The translations under genes and the position numbers were made by a program. The notes under the pieces are model-generated. The model was not told the origin of the DNA, did not search any database, and worked only from the letters and a program-made list of their open reading frames with translations. Shown one piece after another: positions 24,000 to 37,128 of a stretch of 64,000 nt of DNA; within the stretch, counting starts at the first letter, position 1, and each line of letters opens with the position of its first letter. The stretch is from Balanoglossus misakiensis (taxonomy: Eukaryota; Hemichordata), in contig CM082591.2 in NCBI GenBank assembly GCA_040954595.2, forward strand, positions 3,782,001 through 3,846,000, written 5' to 3'.

Positions 24000-26900
24000 A
24001 GCTGTGTCAAGGACAAGGTCAGAAGATCAACTGGATTTGTTTGTCTTTATTTTTTCTCACCCTCTAGATGGGCGAGAAATGGTAATTGATATTTTATGGC
24101 TGCCCCTTGGTGAATAAAAGTGGATTTTATTATCTGGTATTGGTCCACTTGATTGTAAATGTATGGCTTTCCATGATGACAGAAACCATTGTGCTGATAC
24201 AAAGGCGCTCTCTGTTTTGCCTGAATAATATGAGAGGCACCCGAGCTTATGGGTTTTTACGCTGTACTTCTCTCGGTATTTTTGGCCGCAAGTCTAAAAT
24301 TCTCAGTTCAAATATATCATACGACCCACAGATTTGTAAATATTTGATGAAAAAATTATATTCCACATGATTTATATATTTTTTTCTCTGCAGTCGTCCA
24401 ACTGCTGTGTGTGTTGTAAAAATAGGCAGTAGGTAACAATTAAATATTGAAATCAAACAATTGTCATATGGCTTTGAGGAACTGATGTGAAATTTCAGTT
24501 TGGATGTGTATTCGTATTCAAAATAGGAAAATTATTCAATTTCATTTTGAATAAAAATACCATCACACTAACAAATTATTTTGTTTTTATGGTTGATCAT
24601 CAATCACTATTGTAAATTTGTTCATTTCATTGGTATATTTTATTCTGCCAAAATTTAAAAAATATTCTTAGCTACTGGTATTTGTATCATTGATCTAATT
24701 GGTTAACCATGTTGTTTCAACCTTTAATCTCTTCAATCTGATTGGTCATCCCATGAAGATTGACCTCAGACTCTCTTATCTGATTGGACGGGGTCGTGGT
24801 ATTTAAAGTAGTTGTTTAATTTGATTGGTTTGCAGTAAACTCTTTATCAAATTAGACATGGCCGAATTAGTCAAATGTGCAAATGTTGGAAAAACAAAAA
24901 GTTCTCATTTCTTATTGAGTTGATGATGATTTATTCTTGGAACCCACCTCAAGCTCTGCTATTCGTGAACATTGTACCATGCTGTTTCGAAATCTCATAA
25001 ATTAAAAGCACTGCATACCCCTAAAAACCTCAGTGAATTAAACATATAATTAGCGTTTTAGCAAAATGACATCTCGCTCGGAACGTAAAATATTACGCTA
25101 AATGCACCAGCAAACATTCACATCCATTCTCAGTAGGCATGGAATTTTTGACAGCTGATCCCGACATTGAAACCAGTCTCTGCCACCGGGGCCATGTACA
25201 TGGTTCTTCCTAGCAGAAACAGTGCAGCCATCTTCACCCAGTTGTAAACACTGGTATGTGACCCCAGCCTCATTCTTCGGGCAGCTGCCTTTGAAGACAT
25301 TTGGCATTGTTGATGGGAGGTTAAAAATAGAAAATTCCTCATATCTTTGTGTTCGTGAAAAAAGGGAAATGGCATTTCCACTTTTTTGTCTGAAGACAAT
25401 TCCTCTCTTTGTTGTTGAACGCATAACAAGGAAGTGAACATAAACTAAACAAAAGAATTATTTCTCTGTCCAGCTTAGAATTATTGGTTGTTTTGTCGCC
25501 ATCGTCAAATGTTTATAAAATAAGTTTCAGCTGGAAATTTGATCGGTCTGTTAAGACGTGCTCCACAACGTCCAACTTCATTTTTGGCTGTCAGAGCTTC
25601 TATGATATTCGTCTGTGAGTCTGGTCTCCAGAAAATTAACCATTTATGTCTGTTTTGTGTTTTTCTCTTGGTGGGTTACAAGAGAACTGTTTGTGGACTG
25701 CACAGCATGATGGGATACGTTCTCAGGTTGCACGGTTACCTGGAAAGAAAGCTCATCGATGATACCATTCAAATTTCTCAATTCCGATCAGATTTCTCCG
25801 ACTCTGACATCATTTTTGTGTGTCTTCACTTCGGAGACGCGCGCCGTTGTTTAGCTTTTCGCCTCAATCGTGTATCCGATATCTGGTCTTCTCAAGTTAC
25901 TCCGTCAACCCTGTGGCTACCTCTCACTGTCATCATCTTTCTTGTCCTGGTTGTTAGCACCGTCATCATCACCATTATTAATTTATAAAACTATTTCAAA
26001 ATTATTTCAAAATTGTACAGAGATTATACAGTGTCCTGTACCTTTTTCCCTGCATCAGGTATCAATATCTGCCCTTCTCAAGTTTCTTCTTCATCTCATA
26101 TCTTCGGGCTTCCTCTCACACCAACCGTCATCATCTCCATCTCGGTTGCCATCACTACCATCATCACCACCATCACAATTATTACTTTATACAATTATTT
26201 CAAAAATACATCATCATTGTCCATTCTCAGAAAATCTTGAAACCAGTTCTGAAATATTGTCATATTTATTAATATGGCAATAAACTATAAACAAATAAAA
26301 TAAAAGACAGAATTCTGTATTAAACTATAATAATTTGAAAACCTAGCAACACATATTAAACCACACTTAGTATTAAAATACACAAATAAAAAATAAATCA
26401 TATTTTGTATACATACGCATGGATTTTTCCGATTTAATACGCTAATAATGGAAACGATTTAATATTAAACTAGTAATCCTGTTTGTGTAAATCTTGATGC
26501 GAAATCCCGGAATATTATTAAATGACATGAATGCCTGTAGCCTTTTTTTCCGCCTGTAAGCAGGTGTCTTCAGCTGGCCTTGGATAGCTCAGTAAAAATG
26601 ACACAATTATCAGAAAGATATTGTTACACTGTAGGGAAATAATGATGAAAGGGAACAATAGTGTGACTAATTGAGCTATTGTGAAATTCAGGCTTGTCAA
26701 TATCCTGGCTGCTAATTGTTACCTTGTGGCAAAAAGAGTATTGTCACAATCACTTTGCCACAGTCCAATGTCACGCTCGTCCTAAATTGATTTCCGGCAA
26801 GAATTTAATAAATTACCAGGCAAACATCGCTTGTTGACAAATTTCTTCAAAATTTTAAAAATTGATATGTTTTTTCAAAGGAAAATATAATTTGTAAATT

Positions 26901-29900
26901 TCCCCCAGGAATTTGTATCACTGATGTTGATTACGCGAAATATCAAATTTAATGTAGAATCGTTTCTTCGGCACACCGCGGTAATCGTGAAGTTTTTAAT
27001 CGAGATGTCGCGATCGATTTTGGAAACGAAATGTATTTTTTTTTCATGTTGAAGCGGACACATATTTGCGTGAGCTGTTTTCATTGTATATACCCATAGC
27101 CAGACTCAAGGAATATTTGAAATGCCATTCAATGCATTCTGGTGGCTGACCCCTGACCTCTGCGACAATGCTTCATACTGTAGTAGGTATTGTTTAGCTT
27201 TCAATGGTAATAGGACTGAATATGTTACATATTCAAAGTGGGTGGCACCATTCGGCGGAGCTGGGGGGTGGAAGCATGCGCTCCACTGCCCCAGATGGTG
27301 GAAGTCCACCGGTACATGGCCACGTTGAAATCATACGCGTCCTGCTGATGCGAAACAAGTCGAAATAATTTAGTATTTCATGATTGATGATTGGTTTTCT
27401 CGGTGTTATGGTAGTCGTCTGGTATGCCACTCCACCGACGAGATTTTTGTCTTGCCATCCGCTATTGTTGACTCTGCACAAAAGATATCTCTTTTAGATT
27501 GAGGCCGGCTTTTGTTATGGTGTGTTTAGAATGGGAGCAGCTTCAGCACGATGAATGGCAGGCTATTTTATTTTATGCATACAACATAAGGGCCTGAACC
27601 AAACAATACAGCTCACAGCAGACTGCCAGCCCCATTCACCACTGGGCAAACACACAGTCTCATAAAAAAAAACCTTTCCAGCTTACCATCACACTGCCAG
27701 AACACCGCTACACCGACCTGCCATGCATCAGTTGTCTTACCTGTATTGTTTTAGTTTCTGTGGATGAGCTGTCATTACCACTGACTCCAGGGGGAGCCCA
27801 AAAAGAAGGTAATGTAACATAACGATCATGTCTGTTTCACTGAGTCTCCCAGTGTGTGCGTGTGTGTGTTTCTGTCCACAGTCTTGGATTTTTATGATGA
27901 TGTCATTGGGGTATTGTTCTAGCAAACTTGTTAATTTCGGCCGGTGTCTCGCGGTAACATGTCACGGTGTGTGCTCGTCGCTGTCGTGTAACGCGACATG
28001 AAGACAGCTCGAGCAGAAGTCGTTGTCGCAGACACACTTGAAATCAGACGCATGTCGCTTGTGTTTTTTTTTCTTCTTCTCCTCCTGCTTGTTCTCAACC
28101 TGAGTGTGGCAGTCGCCTATTGTAAATCTGTCAATGTCACACGCACGGTGTGATCAACACACGTACGCAGAAAAGCAGAAGTTGACACCGTTTGCCACCA
28201 CCAACAACGCGGGGTTTCATTTTCGGAATTCGCCACACGAGTCTTTGAGGTTTATCCCCGGAGTTTGTTACGCAGGAAATCAACACATGTACACTTTTTT
28301 TCGCCGAAGGTGTCGGTATCAACATGCAAATCAGGTGTGCTGTTTTCTATGCAGCATAACCAGTGACGGCTGGCTTGTTTTTTGTGACTGTTATCAGATA
28401 ACAAATATCAAGCATGTTGAATTTTTTTTCCTTCGCATTTCCTTAAGCGTGTACAGGGTTATCATATTTGGCTGTTGTCATGTTCTCTGGATTAAAAATA
28501 ATACTGTTTTTTCCTGTGTGTGTTCTCTGACGTTGCTATAAAACTTTGATGTGCGTTTGTTAAGTGGTTTGAAATCAGTCGCCGTGAAGTCGTGGTGTGT
28601 TTCAAGTTCACTGCTCGTTGCTTTCGGCTGTGATATTTCATTTTTTTAATGTCAGCTTTCATTTTGTCACTGTGCAAAACATGGTACCACGTTTGTTTGC
28701 TCGCACACAGACATACTGAAGGCCGTGGAGATATACAAGGCTACTGATCAGCTGCTGGTCCTGGGCTGATTGTCGTGTTTCCAAAAAGATGCGACTTTTT
28801 TTGCGTAATCTTGGGAAAATAATCATGACAGTCGTATTCCAACAGACACATTCATTTTTGACAGCGTGGCCGACGTCGCCTGGCCAAACACCCCATTGGT
28901 TTATAAGTTTACCCAGAAATGTTTGTACAGCATTGCTTGTTGGAAGGCCGACCTAGGTGCAGAGCCTATACAATAGACCATGCAAGTCTTCATTGTATCG
29001 CAAGACAATGGGATACTCAGCTCGCCTGGTCCTAAGTCAACTTTTGTGTTTGCAAATTTCACAATTAACACTTACATAATTCTATTCACACTCGATGCAT
29101 GTGTGTTAGATGATGCAAAGGCAAACTTCCTAGAAACTTCCAAACATGCAAATTACAACCGGCATCAACTACTTCGCCGCGGGGGGTTGGCTTATTGTTT
29201 TCCCACCGACTGCATGTGCAGGAATTTCAAATTGCAAGCTGTTGACAGTGCAGTGTAAAAATCCATTTCATCCAATTTTAAAAACCCCAATTGTATTCAT
29301 TGTGCTAGTTCTCCAAAAGGAATTCTTTATTTCTTTTACAAACATTCTGTAAAGATTTTGGTTATTTACTGAGTGAAATAATGACAATATTTTGATAATA
29401 TTCAATATTCTGAATTTCATCTAATATTGTTGCAAATGTTACATAAATTTTACATAATTTTAAGGGCCGTCAAGATTGTGTGATACTTAAAAATAAAAAT
29501 AAGAAATTTTTCTGATATTTGTAATGTTTTAAAGTGGCAATTAACTTTTATTAAATTGCTAATAATTAAATATTTTCATTTTCATTTTTCTTCCTGTGTC
29601 GGTATTGTATCAAAATTGCTATTCAAAACACTGTAATAAAATATATTCAAATATTCTTCGAAGCCACAATTTTATTTGCTATTTTATTTGCGTTAATAGC
29701 TCTAGAACATTTTATCACCCTCAAAATTTCCTTATTATCATGTAAATTGAATTGCAAAAAAAAAATCAAGATGGCCGCCCCAACTTGCCTTATATGGCGT
29801 AGGCTTTCTTACACCTTGTGTTATGCAAATAAGCTGAAGCTTTGGCGAAGTGGCATCATCTGTAAGTTATAAAACCGAGGTCACCGCACACGAGCAGTGT

Positions 29901-30500
29901 TAATAATTACAAATTGTGTGTGCGAGTATGCGGTGTAGAGAAATGCAAAAAAAAAAAAAATGAAATAAAAACTGAATACACCCAAGGGTAAAAAGGCACA
30001 TGGGTGGCTTTCAATTATGGGATTATGTTTTGCAGCTAATTTTTCAAGTACTTGTGGTCCCATGTGTGCCATTTCATTAATGCGGGACTCGAGACTCACT
30101 CCGTTTTAATTTTCTTATCTTGAAGGAGGATTAGATAATTTTTTATTTTCTGCGAAAATGGAGTTTTGCCACTCTCCAAGGACTGCGGAGTGAAAACATG
30201 ATCGACTGTAAAGGGTGGCATTGTCATCTTTGGATTTATGGGAGAAAATGAGATCTGGTCGGAGTTGTTGTAAATTTGTGAATTGTAGTCCGGGAAGGGA
30301 TGGTAGGAGAGTATGTCTGTGTGTTTTAGGTTGCTCTTTGACAGGTCGTGATGGAATTGCGAGAGGGTAGAGACTTGTGTTTATGGTTGACTGACGCGAA
30401 GATGCAGTGCCAGAACAGGGCTGTAAAGGGTGTCTGTATCTGAGATGCACAGTTGTAAGTTAAGGGGCACATGTCGCTATAAAGCATGATAACAGAGGAG

Positions 30501-30676
30501 GTGACAGAGAGCCTGACAGACACGGTCAGAGAAACTGACACAGAGACTGACAGACAGATAGACAGACAGACAAACAGATATGGTCAGAGAGACTGATAGT
30601 GATACATAGGCAGTCACACAATCAGAGACAGAAAGTCAGACAGAGAGACTGACAGATATAGTCAGAGAGACTGACC
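30501..30676. repeat. GACA-rich imperfect microsatellite
   Basis: The words GACAGA, GACTGACAGA and GGTCAGAGAGACTGA recur through about 175 bp. The core (GACAGACAGATA) lies at about 30550-30580. A second, shorter GACA tract lies at about 58532-58558. Confidence 0.85.
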
Positions 30677-33600
30677 AATAGTGAGGGGAAATAATAGTTT
30701 AGGGAAAAAAATAACTACACGCAAACATAGTACAGCATTGTTATCATTATAAAAGAAAACTTGCATCATGATATCCACAACATTTGCACAGGGTGGAAGA
30801 TAGATTTTCTCCTAGTTGTCATTTTACAGAGAGCCACATAGCCAAGGTGCAGAGTACTTTTAGCAGACCCTGGCCAATGCAAAGGATGCGTGCAAACGGA
30901 CGGAAATGCAACCGTCTCATTCATGTGCTAATGCATTGTGAGCTGGGAACATCACACATCTATTGCTGTGCCTGCTTTTCAATTCAGCCTGGTACTCCTC
31001 CCATCTTTGTAGTGTGTAACGTTCCTTTTGTCTTCTGAGTTCAGGCGGGCTACAAGACGCAAGGCCAGGGGGTCAAGAGGTCAGTGCTGCGGTGAAAAAA
31101 ATGGCATCAGATATTAATTACGTTGGATTGGTTGACATTGAGTGTCAATGCGAGCACACATTTGTATCATGGTGTATATATGTGTTTGTCAACTTTCTGA
31201 TTTGGCCATTTGTTAGATTTAAAGATGAAGAAAAATGTACAGATGCAAGTCTGAGCTGAGTCTTGTATGATGGACTGAGGAAGTAATCTGTGCTTTTTGT
31301 GTGTGCAAATCTTTTTTCGTGTGCACATAAATCAGAAAAAGTAGCGCAAGTGTCTTGTGCGAGACAGCTGTTTAGTGTTTCGCAAACAACATTTTTGTGC
31401 AGTTTGAACCGAGACTTGTCTTTTGAAAGCAGGGCAGTCTGGGTGTGTCGGAAGTGGCTGTGTGGAGCTCCACAAAAGCCTCGAAGACATTGAGATGTTT
31501 GTGTAGTTGCCGGATAAAAGATAAATAGGCAAGACAATCCGAGAGAATAAACCAATTTCACAACAGCGTCTTTGAACTCGGAGCTGTATGGTAATGCAGG
31601 GGCCCCCCGACAATATACAATGGCCTCTGTGATTGCGGGGGAACCGAGATCAAAACAGGGAGACAGGGACCGTGTATAATTCTAGACAATTGCAGTGATT
31701 TCCCCCTCTCTTGCAAAAGATGTGTATACGCAATTAGACAAATAAGACGTAGTTGATCCAAGAGGCTGCCAGGCCAGCCCCCGATCGCAAGCTTCCACTT
31801 AATTTGACCGAATCAGACGATAATTTCGGAGGAAATTGGGAGCAGCGGAGGAAATGGCAAGAACACAGTCGCAGAGTGAATAGGTCTTTTCAAAACCCGC
31901 TGGTTAGTTTCACCGAGGCCTAATGTGCAGGTTTCCATTTTAATCGCCGGGTGTGTTCGCAGACTGGAAATGTCAGGGCTGGTTGGAATCAGAATTTATA
32001 GGCTGGGTGAAAAGGCTTCCGGACAGTCTGGGGGGAAAATGAGACGAAACCACATCGTAGTTGGGAAATGCTACCAGTCTTGAGTGTCTATGTTGGTGGC
32101 ATGTGTGTGTAGTGCTCACCAAGAATCTTGTACAACTGAGAGACATCTTGGAATCATTTTATTACAACCTGACAATTTCTTTTTTTTTTTAATAGTGTCA
32201 AGATCAAAACTATACAAATCTTGAAGAAAATTGTTGACAATCTGTTTTAACTTTAATTTTGATCCCTGGCAGGGGATCTGTTCTTCATTACAAAATTATT
32301 GTAAAGTTTACCAGAAAAAGACAAGCTGATGTCAAAATGAAAGTGAAATAACAGGGTTAGATGGACACATGCCAAACCAGCAATCAGGATCTTGGACAGA
32401 CATTGGGCGTACCACATGATTTCCAAGGCATACATTGAAAATCACGACTTTTGCCGAGTGTGTATGAGACGGCACAGTTTCTCAAGCTCTTAAAAAGTAC
32501 TCTGCTGTTATTTATGTGGCTTTCCACCCCTGCCCGCGTGGTGCGACCCGTTTGTTTTCCAGTGATGAGAGTGACGTTATCCGTGAGGAAGTGGGGAGCG
32601 TGGCCCTAAGGGTGAGGTTACGACTCCGTGCGAGGGGAGGATGGCAAAGAAGGAGTCAATCAACTTTCTCAAGTGGGCTTTTTTTTTTTTTCAAAAGCGC
32701 AATTCCCGGAATGAGACCGGATTGAATCTGAATCGTTGAATTGTTATCGGATAACAGCAATTTGCCGGTGTAACCGCCTCCTTCTGACAATTGCAACCTG
32801 CTCTGATTCGGTTAGCCGAAACGGACAATTTTTTTTTTTTTTACTTCGCAATGCGAAAACAACATGCACGTAATGTTATTTGCGGTCAGAACTTGTTAAA
32901 CAATGATTACGAGTCAAGAATACTGATGAGTGAATTTATTGGTCGTCGTGTTCCCCGTTCTCGACCCCGGCACAGAAGTGTAAACATCAGTGCCGCGAAA
33001 AAAGGCGATGGAGATCAACGCTGTGTGAACTTGCGGAGACTTCTGCATAAATCACCGCCTTGTTTCATTTGTAGATTCAGATGTGAAGCAATGGGGCTTT
33101 TTTTTCTGCTATTTTTTCTGTAACAGTAGTTATCACCGCGGCATTCCAACACTGCATTCACATTCACACCAGCATCTCGTGGCTACTGTACACAGGCCAA
33201 GTCGGGCTCTGATTGGACGTTGCGCGCTCTGCGGACTGATTACGTGAAAGGGAGTAGGGCCCACATGTCGCCAGTTAATTTAGAGTCTGAGAGCGCATGG
33301 GGGGGTCAGGCAAACGGAAGCGAAGAGGTCACCCACAACACATGGCAGCATTATACGCTATTATCATTATTCGCTTCCTATTGTCATATATAGCCTCTGC
33401 CGGCGATTCATCCAAAACACTTTAAAAGAAGCAGTCTGGGGCGTACCATTCCTCAAAGCAGGGGTGGCCGTGCGTGTTTATTGACCAGTGCTGCTGCCAA
33501 GGACAGGGTGACCAGTCGACTGAAGTTGTGTCCATGCACCAGTTCTGAGCTCACAATGCATAATTGTTTCCGTCGTAAGTGAAAAAGTGGAGTTGTTGAA

Positions 33601-34553
33601 TTTAGGGCACCGCAATGTGGGCCATGCTAGGAATGAACACCAGTTACGTGCGTCCTAGCCAAACATTGCATTTCTCTGAAATTAAAATTACGAGTGTCTA
33701 TACACTGTCTGTGGAAAGTACGGGAGATTTCGTAGCCTGTTGTTTGCGACAGAAAGATGTTTGCCACTGTTACTGACACTTGTTTGGCAAGCATGTTGTT
33801 CGAGTCGCAAAGTGATATATTTCCGTCAGTCAAGCCGTACCACTCTGCACAAGGGGGGTGGGGGGGGGGCAACAAAAAGTAGGGTGGATTTTCTTCCAGG
33901 GCTCTCATTGGAATGATGTGCATGTTGGCTTTCCAACCACAATGTACTTCCCCGACAATTATTGCAAATCCTCCCTAAAAGGAGCCTGCTGTAAAAGCAC
34001 TGAGTTTCATTCTCCTTGCGTTGTGTGTTCTGTCTTCCATCTTCCACAGAAACATGTCAGACGTTGCAGTCACTTGCAGAGTTGGCAGACACCCGTATGC
34101 ATTTCACCACAACAACCAACTTTTCTGAAATCAAGCTATTAATCTATAAAAACCAGGATTGATATTTTTTTAGCAACATTTAAATTTCTGCATGCAGTTG
34201 TCAGGCCATGAGGAGTAGAGATGTAACAAACACCCCCCCCCCCTGAAATAAATAAGGGAGAAAATAGAGTACTGCAGGCATGAGAGAGAAAGGAGGCTAT
34301 TTTGTTTATCAATACAGCGCACCCCCACCACAGGAAGTGAGATTTCTATAGACGGGCTTAGTCATTACAGGGACACACAATGGGGCAGGCAGTTGATTGT
34401 ATTTGTCAAGAGGATCTGACGCATGTGAACACTGGGCCGGGGAAGAAAAGAAGAAAAGTGCGGCCGTCACAAAGCGCCATTGTTGGACACCTCCTGAAAA
34501 AGTATTTTGCAAAGAGCCGGGTACACAATGGGCCTTTCACGCTCGCCTGATTA

Positions 34554-34567
34554 GTTGCCGTGGCAAC
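34554..34567. promoter_or_regulatory. Perfect X-box palindrome (RFX type)
   Basis: GTTGCCGTGGCAAC is a full palindromic match to the RFX X-box consensus, about 1.4 kb upstream of the first SoxD coding exon. Function is inferred from the motif only. Confidence 0.45.
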
Positions 34568-35224
34568 CGCAGTCCGGCTTTGAAGTCATCTGAAGGGAGC
34601 GAGTGAGAGAAGGAAAAAAAAACGGTAGAAAGGAGAAGAGGGATGCTTTTATACGCTACCTGGCTGAGACTTCAGTAAACTCACATAACGAAATATGCAT
34701 GTTTTCCTTCTATTATTTATCCTGACTCGATCCCGCTATTTTCTCTGTCGCCCTCCAAACATAATTCCCCGTCTAATTTTCCCTGCACTTTATTCCCATC
34801 CTCCCCAGGAATACCAACAGTGAATTACGTCAGGAAATGAAAACTCAAATTATATCAAAAAAGTTGAATTTCATATTTTACATGACAGGCCAACCACTGA
34901 AGAAGCATTGAAATAGAAAATATCAAATTTCACAATAATCAGATTGAAATTGTATAAGATGAATAATTAAAATACAGACATTTACATGTCCTTATCAAAT
35001 GCTATGATTTAAATTCCATCAGTATCAATATTCAAACTGTTGGTTATGACATCAATATTGGATAATAAGATGGTCAATTTTGAGGGTTTTAGTAATCGTG
35101 TCGAATCCATTCATTATTAAATAATACAAAGAGTGCTGATCGTATTATCATATATTGTCTTCTCTATGGAATTTTTTTTTTGTACTTTTCAGTTTATGTA
35201 GACCAGTGATGCATAAGTAATTTC

Positions 35225-35530
35225 AGGTCAATTTTTTAATTGTGGGAAGCCTGAGGTTAATAAGTGTAATTCACAGGTCAATAATATTTTGAATGATGCA
35301 AATCCCAAGGGTAATAATATATATTAGAGTTCAAAGGTCAATGATATTCTGAATGGCATTTGCACAGAGGGTGATATGTGCTGGATATTAATTAGCCACT
35401 GACGCTGACTGGAAGGTTGGAGCGTTTCTGAGTTTTCAGTTTTCGCTTTCAAAGCCCAGTTTTGTGAGCATGCAGTGTCCCATGTCAGGGGTCAATAGTG
35501 CCAATGCAAAGGGCAATAAGTGGGGTCAAT
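35225..35530. promoter_or_regulatory. Cluster of AGGTCA half-sites in a degenerate 60-bp repeat
   Basis: AGGTCA or GGGTCA followed by AAT occurs at 35225, 35275, 35335, 35489 and 35523, with AGGTTA at 35254. Two units 60 bp apart (35275 and 35335) share AGGTCAATNATATT then TGAATG and a GCAAAT-like word, so at least part of the array is a tandem repeat. AGGTCA is the nuclear-receptor half-site. The array ends about 450 bp before the first SoxD coding exon. Confidence 0.4.
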
Positions 35531-35983
35531 AACAGCCATTCATGCAAATCAAAGGGAACGGCTCGCGTGTCTCTTACAGGTCTGCTTCAGGCATAAACAG
35601 CACTGGCGATGTTTCTAGCTGCCCTCCCCCCCAAAAGAAAACGCAGACACACACACACAGAAAACATGTCACTCATTGCAAACTCTGGTCGTGTCACTTT
35701 GGGTGTACACTAGTCAAGACAATGCCACATTATTGCCGGTTTTCTTGAAATAAAACTTTCGTATGTCATGTGTAATGCAAAGGCATTGGAGAAAGTGTCA
35801 GGAACTCACACATTTCTCTGCAAACAAATGTCAGATCACATGATAGGATCCCAGCCAATGGCATCACAGATGATGTACGAGAGCATGATTATGGTACAAA
35901 CTAGTTTTGGTCATCTCAGTACGTGCACTCATGGTTTTTATACTTGATTGTTAATGTCGAAATGTGGTGTTTTTTTGTTGTAG

Positions 35984-37128
35984 GATTACTATGGCAACAA
36001 AGCGGAGCATCGCCACTGATGAAGATGATGTGGTGAAGCGGGAAAAGTCGGAGAGCGACGAGGACGGGGCACGAATGAACGGACAGGAACCGGACCTTCC
36101 GCAAAGGTTGGTCATCCGGAACAGCCCGGAGAAAATCATACGGGAAAAGAGACACCTGTACGAGAGTCCGGGCAGCGAGGGGACGGACGACACAGACGGT
36201 GTCGGGAGCACGGCGGCCAACGGCTTCAATAACAACCAGCGACAGAACGGCCCGAGTAGCCTCTCCATCTTCCAGAAGGAGCGCCAACTGGAGGAGATGA
36301 TCCACCAGCTGCAGACGCTGCGGGAGCAACTGTTGGCTCAGCAGCAGGAGAGCAACGAGATGCAGAAGAGCCAGCTGCAGAAGCAGCAGCAGCAGATCGA
36401 GATCCAGCGGCAGCAGCAGGAGATGATCCAGATGCAGCAGCAGCAGCTGCTGCAGCAGCAGCAGAAGATCCAGCTGCTGCAGCAGCAGATCCAGGAGCAG
36501 TCGCAGAACTCGTCCAACCAGTTCGTCCGGCTCATCCCCGTCTACCCGTCGGACTTAGCTCATCTTCCAAACGCCGCCGGCGGTCTGGGCTCACTGCCAG
36601 ACGGGCTGCACCACCCGGGCATGGTGGTGCGCCCGCAGACCTCGCCCAAAGTCGACCCCCGGCAACCGAGCGTCATTGTGGACAAGTCCAAGGGCATGAT
36701 CGGCGGGGGGCCGTCGTCGCTGTCGCGGCGATCGCCCGACCACAACCCGACGACGTCGTCCCCCCACGGGGGCCACCGCGGCCACCACTCGCAGGGACTC
36801 TTGACCATCCCCACGGTCACCCCCACCCCGCAGGCCATCTCCTCCACCCTGGGAGCCAAGAGCGCCCTGCAGAACCTGCTCACCACCCCGCAGCCCCTCA
36901 ACCTCTCCAAGCCCTCGAAGGCCAGCGACATGGAGAAATCGCTGCCCTCCACCATGTCCCCGCTCAGCATCGTCTCGCCCAAGATCTCCACCACAACTCC
37001 GGAAACGTCGAAACTCGCCCAGGCCCTGTCACCGACTCGTTACATGGTCCACGAACCAGACATGGTGACAGAAGCCATCCGCCAAGCCAGACAGCTGAAA
37101 CATAAAACAGAATTAGAAAGGATATTGG
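35984..37128 (+). CDS. SoxD: SoxD coding exon 1: N-terminus and coiled coil
   Basis: The acceptor is TTTTTTGTTGTAG|GATTACT with ATG at 35991. The exon ends ATATTGG|GTATGT, phase 1. It carries the coiled coil ([20 protein letters not shown] followed by a CAG-rich Q tract at about 36330-36500), the proline- and serine-rich middle and PLNLS. It is markedly more GC-rich than flanking DNA, and the antisense frames across the CAG tract give spurious Cys-rich and Arg-rich ORFs. Confidence 0.94.

Larger units (their letters stand above)
8543..35983. other. Long non-coding stretch, presumed SoxD intron 1 or upstream DNA
   Basis: About 27 kb without a recognised exon on either strand. The ends fit GT-AG (GTAAGT at 8543, TTGTTGTAG at 35975-35983). 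Contents worth noting have their own entries: a TTAA-flanked MITE, a 45-bp repeat, a CT tract, a hairpin element, an ACAAT motif cluster, a triplet repeat, X-box-like palindromes, a GACA-rich tract and an AGGTCA cluster. In addition, inverted CCAAT (ATTGG) motifs cluster at about 24.69-24.83 kb, and TAATTA/TAATTG homeodomain-type cores are frequent at 10.5-10.65 kb. Confidence 0.55.

Noticed and set aside
26575-26605. tRNA-like A-box words (GGATAGCTCAGT)
   Set aside because: No matching B box, no cloverleaf and no acceptor stem nearby.
30501-30676. GACA repeats considered as a CRISPR-like array
   Set aside because: Units are short and continuous without unique spacers, and the genome is eukaryotic. 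It is a microsatellite.
36338-36535. Cysteine-rich minus-strand peptide
   Set aside because: Antisense of the CAG-rich glutamine tract of SoxD.
36560-36994. 144-codon minus-strand frame
   Set aside because: Antisense shadow of GC-rich SoxD coding exon 1.
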